From: Eudromia elegans
Taxonomy: Eukaryota > Chordata > Aves > Tinamiformes > Tinamidae
Length of the DNA stretch: 64,000 nt
NCBI GenBank assembly: GCA_003342815.1
Contig: PTEX01000300.1
Coordinates: 394,680-458,679, forward strand
Reading direction: 5' to 3'
Under the pieces are notes generated by a model. The model ran no database searches. It was not told the DNA's origin and worked only from the letters and a program-made list of their open reading frames with translations. Positions within the stretch are counted from its first letter, which is position 1. Every line of letters starts with the position of its first letter. The translations under genes and the position numbers were made by a program. This document shows positions 39,443-50,780 of the stretch, one piece after another.

Positions 39443-42400
39443 TCAGTCCCATACGACCATCCATCTTTCTGGAGAACAATAGGGATTTTCGCATCGATAG
39501 AGTTACTTAGTGTCCTAACAGATATTTCATGTAAATATAGCTTCCATTCTTAGGTGCTCTATAAGCATAGAGAGTGGATGACCATCAATCAGCCTGTTGA
39601 CCAGCACATCTGTAATTCTCCTTATATGCCAATATTAGTCATTCAATCTGGGACCTTTCCTGGCCACTGCTGACTGTCTCTCAACAGTAAATCAAGCCCA
39701 GAGCTTGGGCCCTGTTAGGCAGCTAATCCTGTTTTTCAGTACGGATATGGTTTACTTTCTGCTGTTAAATCTGGTGTACTGCCATCTTAGAAGAATGTGT
39801 GAAACATTCCACTGAATCCCTATGGAAATATATTACCACTTTATTATAGCATTTCCTCACACACATTTTATTTTCTTTGACCCTCAGGAGGAGAATTGTC
39901 TTTCTTACAGTCTTTTCAGGATTTACAACTCAATTTGATCTGGAGGTATTTCATTCTAACACAACGTTGATTTTCCATTTGATTGTCACTTGGTTTCTGG
40001 AAGGGATACATGATCCCCGTTCTCATTCTGTTCTAAAAATTAGTGAATAAAACTAATGAAAAGTAGCATAAGATATTCAGTGCAGATTTTTGTGACTCTT
40101 GATGAAAAATATCTCACTCATCAGATAATTTGGAAAGTTGAGAAAAATAAGAATGTTTTTAACAGAGCCAAAACTGGACACTTTTCAAGATAATGTGGTC
40201 AGGATAAAGTAATGCCCAAGAAAAAAAATAATCGAAAATAATTAAAAAGGTAAAATTTAATATCTCATTTTTTTCAATAGGAAAGTGATCTTGATCTTGT
40301 TTTTCAAAGAAAACTGACTGTTGCCACTGCAAAAGACTTCTCAGAAGTATGAACAATTTTTGAAGAAATTCTACTTATGCAGGACACATTTCATTACTTA
40401 CTGTCTTTTATGATAGTTTCCACATTTAGAGAAAATAAATCATAAGTCAATCATAAAGTCTGAGGGCCAGTGATTTCCCGTAAAATCATTAACAATTGTC
40501 TAGACTACCTAGACAACCAGTTTAAGTAGGTCTTTACCCAGACATTTCTAAATACATGCAAAATTTGCTATGCTTAGGCCAGGCTAGGAATTGATTTTAA
40601 CACTAGAGTCAGCTGGCAAAACTCGGCTCCCACTGATCCAGAATACGTTCTCAGTGATGACACTGCAAATCTGACATGATTGTAATGTAGTTCATCATCC
40701 AAGATTTATAAGACTTAAAAAATAAAAATAAAAAAAAATGAGAAGCACAAGAAATGAAAAACCTAACAGATGTCAGATGATCAGTCACCATCATCAGTAG
40801 GCTTTTTTAATAGTTTCTTCAGTTTTTGTATTGAAGGTCAATTGGTTTATTGGTCTACTGTGCAAAAAGGGTGATAATGCTAACAATCCATATGCTAAAG
40901 TGTCTGTCTGTATACAGATGGGATAATCTCTTCTACCAAATTTCTAAAATTTTTCAGAACCTGAAATAAAGAAAGTCTTCAGAATGCAAAATATCAGGCT
41001 GCCTTAAGATTAGACAGTGGCAGAAGCCTGCAATATGTAATATTTTCAGATGAGCAGGCTTTGTTAATTCCCAGGAGGGGAATCATCTCACAGCAGAGAT
41101 GATTTGGGGGAGACACTAAATTATACTATCTTTCCAAAGTGAAGTTGAAGGTTAATTAATTCTGCAAAAAGGATTCATGACTCTATCTTACAGAATATGA
41201 ACAATTTTCCTACTAGTCTGTTTTTCTTGATTTGCACCAAGTGAACATAATGACTTTTTGTATAAAATGATAAGAAAGATTATTTTCCTAGTATTATAGT
41301 AGCATCCTCTAATAGTATTCACTTAGAGGATTGGACTCCCATAATTTGGGGAACTTTGGGATACTATGATTAGATTATTTGGTATTGTATTCATCTGTTG
41401 ATGTAAAGTCTCAGTATAAGATATGTTCGATCTTTTATCTTTTAAAATTATTTCTCTAGATCATTTATGTGATGACTAGTAGTAACAGACTGCTGAACTG
41501 GATTTGTATTTGTTTGCATTTATCAGACCTTAATGCATTGTATGCAGTTTGAATAAACCAGGAACCTTCTAACCCTTTTTTCCAAAATAAAATAAATTTA
41601 AACCATGAGATTTTATGGTATTGTGCATTACTCTGGGACCTTACATCTTGCCTTACATCTAAAATGAAAGAGAAAAGACTCCTGAGTTGCAGTGCTAATT
41701 TTTATATGATAAGACTAGCTAGGAGATGCTTAATACCCACTGAGTCAAACAAAGGGAAATGTAATAATTTTGCTTTATGTCTAACAGAGTGTGCAGGGAG
41801 GGGTGGCGTTTTAGAAGAATGAATTTTCAAAGAGTTACAAGTTCACAAATCATCAATATGGAACATCACTCTTTAAAATTAGAGAGAGAGAGAGATGAAG
41901 AATGTAGTAATGATTCCTATTTGTTGGGTAAATGGACATTTCCCCACATTTATGCCAGACTCCTCAGGCTTAGATACTTCTTCCAGATAGACTGATATCA
42001 AATGACAAGTAATTTGTGTTCATGCAGTTTTTTTTTGTGGTGCAATTCAGCTTAAATTCAAGGTCTGTGACTTTTTCTTTTTAAAGAAAATTACATTCTC
42101 AGAGCAACTTGACACAAATGTTTAACGATTTATCTAAATGGGCTTTTCATCAGACAGTTTTCCAGGATAATAAGGTAAGGCCATCAGTGTTTGCTTCAGT
42201 TACTGTTTCTTGAGTACTTTAGGAGTATATCTTCACCAGGAGGCATATTTTGTAATTTTCAGTGATGAATGTGACAAATGTTGATAGAGGCAACTCTTTA
42301 ATCACAAAAGAAAGTGATTGTGCACAGTAACTCCATTAAGATATGTTCACATCCCCAGATAATCTCTGGAAAAGACTTGTCTTAATTACAGCATTTTTAG

Positions 42401-43800
42401 AAATAATGACTATGTACTACTTTTTCAAGTACCTAGCAGATTGAGATTAGCTATTTTGGAGTATAGGTAATTTGTACATAATTGGATAGATAGCACCTTT
42501 TGGATTTGAGGGAATAAAAATGCCTGGCAACTCGGTGTCTCAGTGTCTCAGAAATCCATAGTAGAAAATTATCTAATTTTAGGCTGAAACAGAATGGTTA
42601 CATTTTATTACAGTAAGACTAAAGAAACACTTAGGGCCTGTGCCGATATCTTCATTCACATCCACTGGTGGGATCAGGGCCAGAAAACCCACTGACATCA
42701 GTCTAAACTTTTCCTGTCATTTCACTGGCTTTCCATACTACCATTAAATCCCCACTCCTGAAGACAATTACACACACAATGTTATGTGCACGAGACCTCT
42801 GCATATTCTGTGAACATGTACAGTTTCTTGTCTCTCAAACTTGAATTTTTTTTTAATAGACTTCATTTAGACTTCAGACCTAATCTTCCTTCTTTCAGAA
42901 AAGCCTTAATCCTCAGTTATGCTTTTCCCCATCACAGTCTCTATTCTTGATATTTCTTTAGTCCACAATTTCCTTGAACATAAACTTGGGTTCCCCGTTG
43001 TACAATGAACTCTTGCATGTGTCAACAGGCTGTTGCTGCTCACAGTTTGAGGTGTCATCTTGTAAAATTCACAAGTAGATTCACGAATAGAAGAAAAGTT
43101 TGACCTCCTTTCCTTCTTCATAGACAAAATCCACAGTGGCTGAAATGCAAGTTTCCTCATGTAAGTGCTTTTATGTCTGATCACAAGACAAAGAGGAAAC
43201 ACATGATTTGGCTGTCATGTGGTATCTCAAGAAAAAAGTAGTTGCTCCTTTTGTTTTCCAGTCTTTGGACAAGGCAGATTGCCCTTAAGTGTGCTATAAA
43301 ATGATGATACAATTGCACACAACAGTAATACAATCAAGACTAACTGTTTCTCAAGGGCACCTCCATGCTGAAGGTAGAGCTTGTTGTCCGAAACCCTGTC
43401 TGACACACTTTGGGCATTTTTTTGTTGAAAATGTTGACTGAGATTTTGCTACAGCTGAAAAATGCTGTGTAGGCAAATCAGCTGCAGGAGTATGAGCTGA
43501 GCCTTCCTTTATAGTCAAAAACAGATTGAAAGAGGAAAGGAACATTTCTTCCTGTGGACCCACTCTGCCCTCCTGGCAGGAAGCTCTTTGCAGCTGCAGT
43601 GCTGGCCACCTGTGACAGCAGCACTCAATAGCTGGATATCCTGTTGTACAGCCCTGCTGCGGAGCCGTCCGTGAGGATATTTGGAAAGTAAATTGTGACT
43701 TTCCAGGGTTTTAAGTATGCTGGCTGGAGCTCTGTGAATCCCAAATCTTTTGGCAGGTTGCAAGACTTGATTTGCAAAGCACGTAATTGTACCTGAAGGC

Positions 43801-43830
43801 GTGTGTGTGTGTGTGCGTGTATGTGTGTGT
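43801..43830. repeat. (GT)n dinucleotide repeat
   Basis: About 30 nt of alternating purine-pyrimidine GT with two single-base interruptions. Such tracts can form Z-DNA. The histidine/threonine-rich frames on the minus strand are translations of this repeat. Confidence 0.9.
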
Positions 43831-44443
43831 ATAGGAACAAGAGACAGAAAATCTTTTTGCACCTCTGCAATATGTGAAGTGAGTAAACATCAAAATGAGC
43901 CACAGATTTCTAGTGTTTAGATGAAAAATCTAAACTGATTTGAATAAGTGTCGACGAAAGGACCTCAATTTTGGCCCTTCTCCACATACTTGTGAATGGA
44001 AAATAAGTCAGAAAATGTGATTTCCTCTCCTAAAGACATGGGGAAGAGAGAGAAGTGGGATTTTAAAACAAGGTCTGGAAAACCTTTCTAAGCCTGAATT
44101 ACATTTTTACATGCTGGTAAGAGGATTTTTTTTTTTTAAGATGTTAGGTAAAGGAGCTCTCAGGGACACTTTTTTTTTTTTTTTCCCCCTAGAAGAAAGA
44201 GGAAAGAACAAATTTACCTCATGATATTATACTTTTGGTTAAATGTTCTATAGTGGTTTTCTCTGAAGCACTGAAGCCTTGCTACTAACAGACAGGCTGC
44301 CTTCTTTTTTGGCTCATGTAATCTAACAAGTCCTCTACTTTTATGGTAAATTAAGCCAGGGAATTCTTGGGAAATCAAAGACTGAATGGATAGACCGATT
44401 GCCTCATGCTTTACAGTTCATCGCTTTTGACAACTAAACAAGT

Positions 44444-44467
44444 AGTAATACAACTAGTAATACAACA
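44444..44467. repeat. 12-bp tandem duplication
   Basis: AGTAATACAACT is followed directly by AGTAATACAACA. Confidence 0.8.
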
Positions 44468-44586
44468 CTGTACCAAGGAAGTGCTCATATTTTACAGAGG
44501 AAGTTAAATTCCTTGACACTAAATTTCAGTGAATCTTGGTAGCTAACTCATTTAGATCGTTTTGAAAGCCCTGGCAGAATGAAATT

Positions 44587-45583
44587 GCACAGAGGCCTAT
44601 TGGAGGCCTGTGTTTAGCAGTGGCCCCCAGGGGTCAGTCCTTGGTCCAGTCCTGTTCAACTTACTCATCAGTGACCTGGATGAAGGGACAGAGTGCCCCC
44701 TCATCAAGTTTGCTCATGATACATAACCACGAGGAGCAGCTGATAGCCTCAAGGGCTGCTCTGCCATCCAAAGGGACCTGGACAGACTGGACAACTGGGC
44801 GGCGAGAAAACTTATAAAATTCAACAAGGGGAAGTGCAAGGTCCTGCACATGGGGAGCAATAACCCCATGCATCAGTACAGGCTGGGGACTGGCCATCTG
44901 GAGAGCAGCTCCGCAGAGAAGGACCTGGGTGTTATGGTGGACGACAAGTTGACCATGAGTCAATGTGCCTTCGTGGCCAAGAGACCAATGAGATCCTAGG
45001 ATGCATTAAGCAGAGCGTCTCCAGCAGGTCGAGGGAGGTGATTCTGCCCCTCTACTCAGCCCTGGTGAGGCCGCACCTCGAGTACTGTGTGCGGTTCTGG
45101 GCTCCCCAGTACAAGAGGGTCGTTGCTGGAGAGAGTCCAGTGCAGGGCTACAAAGATGATTAGGGGCCTGGAACATCTGCCCTATGAGGAAAGGCTGAGA
45201 GAGCTGGGCCTCTTCAGCCTGGAGAAGAGAAGACTGAGAGGGGATCTGATCAATGTATATAAATATCTCAAGGAAGGGAGTGAGGAGGATGGGGCCATCC
45301 TCTTTTCAGTGGTGGCCAGTGATAGGACTTGAGGAAATGGCCACAAACTCAAGCATCAAAAGTTCCACAGGAACTTAAGGAAAAACTTTTTGACAGTGAG
45401 GGTGACAGAGCACTGGAACAGGTTGCTGAGAGAGGTTGTGGAGTCTCCTTCTCTGGAGATATTCAAGACCCACTTGCATGCAATCCTGTGCCCCATGCTC
45501 TCGGTTACCCTGCATGTGCAGGGGGGTTGGACTAGAAGATCTCTAAAGCTCCCTTCCAACCTTAATTATTCTATGATTCTATT
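44587..45583 (+). mobile_element. CR1 LINE, 5'-truncated, about 1 kb
   Basis: On the plus strand this starts near TTGGAGGCCTGTG and GTGGCCCCCAGGGGTCAGTCC and runs through the second half of the reverse transcriptase, the ORF2 C-terminus and the 3' untranslated region. It ends at ATTCTATGATTCTAT (45568-45582). The catalytic FADD box reads TTT GCT CAT GAT (44709-44720), that is FAHD, and a TAA stop follows soon after, so the copy is dead. Recognisable peptides are RPHLEYC and FWAPQYKR near 45070-45120 and [14 protein letters not shown] from about 45157; they lie in different frames. The copy is similar in span to the one at 8871-9921 but in the opposite orientation. Confidence 0.96.
44963..45332 (+). 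pseudogene. CR1 ORF2 C-terminal fragment, frameshifted
   Basis: Two overlapping plus-strand frames carry successive parts of the CR1 ORF2 C-terminus: [10 protein letters not shown] to FWAPQYKR in 44963-45163, and [20 protein letters not shown] onward in 45087-45332. A frameshift near 45120-45150 separates them. The second ends at a TGA where intact copies continue with RGNGHKL. No product is expected. Confidence 0.85.
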
Positions 45584-48500
45584 GGTACCAGAGGTTTCTT
45601 TTAAAAGTACTATGATAATTATAGGTATTAGGTCAGAGATTACGGCCATTACAGAAAGGGTGGGCTCAAGGACCTTCTGAAATAGGCTCTGAACAGTGAG
45701 CACAGAAAGCAGATATTTTTGTTGGAGCCCACCTTTGTGAATAAAACTGGTCTGGTTTTTTTCCTTGTAAGCAATGGGAGGGCATCAAAGAAAGCGCTCA
45801 CTCCACTGCAATTTATTTCCCTTATGGAAACCATCGGTAAGTTTCTCGAAACAGACAAGTGACTGTATCAGAAAGGAGGAACAATAATGTGTCTTAATAA
45901 TTTGTAACCTAATTTGAACCTAACTGCTATTTTAGGAAATTGAGCATTCAATAGTCAATCCTTTTTCTTGTCTGCCTTTCAGAAATCCTGTAGCAGAGTA
46001 AAGTGAAAATCCTCTGAACTAACCAGGCTTCTACCAGGATAGCATTTGGCTGTGGAAATGAGAGCTAAAACAGAAAGAGCTAGCAAACATCACAAGCTTC
46101 ATTGCATTAAAAAGCTCAGATGAATATTTTTGGAAAATATTGTATAGTATTCCCACAATCCCACTTGGCCTATTTCACTTACTGCAGTAGAGAAGAACTA
46201 AATTTTGTGTTAAGAAACAACTATTATCTCCTATAATATTATAAATATTTATTTGCCCAAGGTATATTAAGAAATACTATTCATCAAACAAATCCGATGT
46301 GTAGATTTTCTCAGATGAGCCAATACTAACCTGGGATTTCTCATCATTGACTCTCTCCCCTGTTAATTTCATTGAGAATGCCTTTGTTTTGTTTTCAGGA
46401 ACTCATCTTTCTCCTGATAAGTATGTAAAAGGTCATATGTTTCCACAGTGTCTCTGCCAAATACAGCCAAAAGAATGGGTCTTTTGAATCATGACACACT
46501 CTCTTTCAGGCACTCTGGTGCTGCAGAAGACTGCTTATTATTTTGTTGCTCTTTTTCCCTTTTTTATTTCCTATTAAAATTAAAATAAAAATTTGGATAT
46601 TAGGCTTGTTGCTTTCTTTGCCCTATTTACAAGAAAATATTCTAGTTTTTAAAGAACATGCCCATAATATACCTGTAAACACCGTTTTGCTGTAGGGCTG
46701 TTTCTTTTACAAGTCTTACAGTTGATAAGAATAATTGCTATCCCTATATTTGATTACAGTACACATAAGAATACAGGCAATTAGTCCACAGCAATGGTAA
46801 ACTCTCCAGGGGCAAATCCAGGTAAGAAATATTGATATTATTATTGTGCGTGTATGGGTAATTAGGAACTACTATACAAGAAACCCATGGGGAATGTGAA
46901 AACCTTTAATATTTATTAATGTTTGCTACTATGAATATTTTGTATTATTCAGCTCATTATATATTAAAATTACTTTTATCCTATTACCTGGATTTAAAGT
47001 TTGTGTCTAATGTTTCTACACTACATTGAGATATCTCAATGCATCAGAATTTCCTTTGATAGAAAAGTAGTTGTCATTATCACTTTTTCCTCAGTTGGTT
47101 ACACTATTGGGTCATTCATCATTTTTTTTTTCATTCATATTACAGGTCCAGGAATAATGTTATTTCAATTTGGAACATACTTTGCTGTAAAAGTACTGTA
47201 AAAATTTTATTTCTAGCCAAATGTTCTGTAGATAATTGTGCAGGTTGTAAAAAAAAAAAAATCTTTTTTTTTCCTTTAACATTAGTAAAATTGATGCAGT
47301 TGTAGCAGACACAAAAAGTAAAGAATACATCTCATAAATATCAAAGTTTTGAAAATCACTGAGACACACAAGATGATAGATTTTCCTCCACTGTAATGAA
47401 AAGTTCCAGGCTTGTTAGAGAAATTGCTACATTGCATTCCTGCTAAGCAAAAGGACAGATAGATATCACTCAGTCCATTATGGCTCTCCAAATTCTGTAC
47501 CACTAATTCCAGTAAGGAAATAAATGTAGTCTTAGAACATCATTCAAGTAGCAGACTGACATAAGCCAGAGAAAAAGAAACACCAAGTCTACAGTGCTAG
47601 CTGTAGAGCAGTGGAGAATTCAAAATATTCATGTAGGATGAAACCTGTTAATTACATCAGCATTTGAGCATTTGAGAAAAGTCTGGTAATGGGTAAGCTT
47701 TTTTTTTTTTCCTTTTAGGAGAGTCCATAAAAATGTTCAACATGCAGCTACTGTTACCCCTTTCTGGTGAACTCTTCATTTCGTATTAATTTTTTGAAGC
47801 TTTTCCTCATAGTCAGAGTATGCCACACAGGGAAGGTTTTTCAAAGAGGCTCTGGAATCAAAGAAGTCACTTCTTTCACTACAATCTGGCAGGCTAAAGC
47901 TAGAAATCATTAGGATCATAGCAAAAAGGATCAGATATTGGCTGTATTGTCACGGACATCAGCTAAAGGACATACTCTACAGCAGCATCAGGTTTTCTAA
48001 TCTATACTGAGACCAGAGTCCCTTTTAGATGATGTGTATGATATTTGTATCCAACAAAACACTAAAGTAGTGTATGTTTCTTACGGCACCTTCACATGAC
48101 AAGTCACATGACTTTAGTGTATTAGCTTATCATTGACTGTTTTCCAGAAACAGCCTTAGACCTCTGTTATTTAGGACAGGGAGAAAATATATTCAGAATA
48201 CAAAATGTAGGCAAAAATAGCAGAGTTAATTATAATGTTATTCTAGGCCTTCTCTAGTATTGCATCATTATTAAGAGAGAAAAAAAAGAGGTACAGCTTT
48301 ATCTACAGGTACAGCTTTAGCTACAGCCATTGGAAGGGAGGGTTCCAAAAAATACCTATCCTATCCCTACCTGTATCACTACACCTCAAGTGAATAAAGA
48401 AATTATTTCAACATTACATGGATCAGTCCCATTCCAGAAGACATAAATTAAATAATGCTAGTAAATCTCATGAGAACATTTTAGCTAATGAAATCAATGT

Positions 48501-50719
48501 AATGTAATGATAACATTGGGCAGAAGCAGGTCTTTCATGTATCTACAATGTGGCTAACATTAGTACACAGCTAAACCAGCTCTAATGATGCCTTTGTCAA
48601 GGAAGATTAGAGAATGTTAGACCCAGCAATAAGCCTTGTACATTTCAGATGTAAAATCTGTTTCCACCTCTTACAGCTAGCACAGTGAGCTGGAAATATT
48701 ACAACACAGGGCCTGAAAGTCATGTAAAGGACTCAGCTATACCAGTCTTTTCTGTCCTGAGCTCTCTCTCCTCCAGCGTTACTGCATTAGCAAGAGTCTA
48801 CCTGCCCATTCCAAGCACTGTCAGGTAGTAGCTCTTCCAGGATTGGCCTGGAAATGGCACCCTCTCTGAGATAAAAAGCTTAAGCACACTCTTCTGCATA
48901 TCACCAAGGGCTGGGATAAACAGAGAAAAAAAATACAAAAATGAAAAGTTTTAGTTTCCTATTATCCCTTGTAAATAAGCTTGATTAAATACACATTATT
49001 TGCAAGCCTAAAAGTCTCTTTGATTTTAGATTTCAACATGGTTTAATTTCAAAGTGGACAGCCCTAAACTTTCAGTAGCTTTTTATATTCTTTCATGATT
49101 TTTACAAACCCAATAATCATTATAAAACACCACAGAACTGCAAGCAGTTTGCCTGAACCTTCATGAATCAAAATGTAAGTGTACTTGTCATGGGACTGCA
49201 CATCTGCTAAGGAAAGCTAGAAGTTATAGCTCTATCTTCTTTAATAACTTAAACTTATATATGCAGTTTTGAGACTTTCACTCAATATGAAATCAATAAT
49301 TTATACAAAAAATCTTGCATATGTGTCTTGTAACTACCAAATAATAGATGAAAACTGACAGATAAAAGCCCATTTTCAGCAACATCTCAAAGACGGATAC
49401 TGCATATATGCAGGATATCAGTTAAATAGTTCTCCTGAGTATGTCTCATGTGATGTTTAGCTGGAAAAGCTCACCTGAGGGGGAAAAAAAAAATGGTTTT
49501 GGGCAGCAATAATTACCTTTGTTGGACACCACATGACAGAAAAATAAAGTCAGGAGAATTTAGAAGATAGTCACACTTTTTTTTTCTTCCAACCTCACTT
49601 AGGTGCAGATTGGAAACCCACTGGGAATGTTAAAAATGTCTGTGACACTGAAGTCAGAAATGTAAGATTTATGGGCTTACTGGCAGAGCAGGCAAGCAAA
49701 CAGAAGCCTAGTTCCTGTTACCTAGTGTAAAGGGCTAACTTCTGGGATTACATTTTGGTCCCTAGTCTCACAGTTTTTTCACTAAATGATGTTTAGATAA
49801 AATGCATACAGTATTTGGATGGGTGACTAAGTGCCTGGCTCCCCACTTTCAAACATTTGTCCTGAACCTGGGGCTGCAGTCTCATGCTTCCTCTCCTTGG
49901 CTCTCATCACTCCATTACTGGCTGTGTGGCAGCCAAGCTTCACCAGGAAAGGTAAAGACATCGCTCTCTTACTCTTGTCATCACCTGGGTCTCAGCATAC
50001 TTTCTCAGAAAAGATGAATGTAAACCTCTTCAGGCTCTGCATTGAGCTGAGCCCGCTTCTTGCATTAGTACTCTAACCTTCAAGCTACTAGGAAAAACGT
50101 GTGCATTTCTCTTCCAGATGTGTTTTCCGATGAGATGGACCATGACTGCTGTATGTGATGCTGAGCTCTCCTGGCAGTGCATATCTGAGCACAGTTGCCG
50201 TCGTGGGGTGCCGCAGATGCTGATGTGTGCAGACTGAGCAGAGCAGGTCCCAGAAATGTTTGCACCTCACAGGGATACCAAAGCAAGCTGTGCTCGCCTT
50301 GCCATTGAGGTATTGCTTCTGCGAGATATTCATCCTAGATCTCGTTGACAGGGCACCTTGGATTTTTAATGATTGTATTCAAATCTAGGCATCTGAACTG
50401 AAACTGGCGATGTAAAGTTCACAGTCTGCCTGACATATGCTTAAGTGGCCTCAAAAGCCAGATAATGTTTTAAATTCTTTTGGAATTTGAAAGCAAATTA
50501 CTCTTAAAGTGAGATTTGCCTAAGTTCCTCAGGAAACCATAAGTCCAAAAGCAGAAGTTATTACATGAACTGACGGACGATGCAGAACATTTCAGACACT
50601 CTGTTTTAGTTTGTAGTCTTCTGTGGAATTTCCTTTAACAATTCCAGTTCCAGACAAAAAAAAACGCTCTCAAGCACTTAAAATATCCAAGGCTATGAGA
50701 CTTGTCCCTGTTTTGGTTT

Positions 50720-50720
<1 letters not shown>
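45584..50720. other. Non-coding stretch with small repeats
   Basis: No gene or transposon is recognised. T and A runs occur near 47121-47129, 47249-47260 and 47700-47711, and an 18-bp tandem duplication at 48289-48324. A segment at about 46760-46821 has a strong splice-donor match at its right edge but no open frame. The frames at 49802-50076 and 50080-50333 are unrecognised. Confidence 0.5.
48289..48324. repeat. 18-bp tandem duplication
   Basis: AGGTACAGCTTTATCTAC is followed directly by AGGTACAGCTTTAGCTAC, with one mismatch. Confidence 0.9.

Positions 50721-50780
<60 letters not shown>
50721..50780. repeat. Poly-T run, 60 nt
   Basis: Sixty uninterrupted T on the plus strand, far longer than any other homopolymer in the window. 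It could be the A-tail of a retroposed sequence on the minus strand. However, the DNA to its right shows no AATAAA-type signal or recognisable transcript when read on the minus strand, and I see no flanking target duplication. Homopolymer length in assemblies is often inaccurate. Confidence 0.95.

Larger units (their letters stand above)
38397..44586. other. Non-coding stretch, nothing firmly recognised
   Basis: No gene or transposon is recognised. A purine tract lies at 39399-39442, a small (AG)n at about 41881-41895 and a (GT)n at 43801-43830. Two patches with relatively high GC, about 38590-38830 and 43540-43800, stand out from the AT-rich background and are discussed in the findings. T runs occur near 44129-44137 and 44170-44185. 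Confidence 0.5.
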
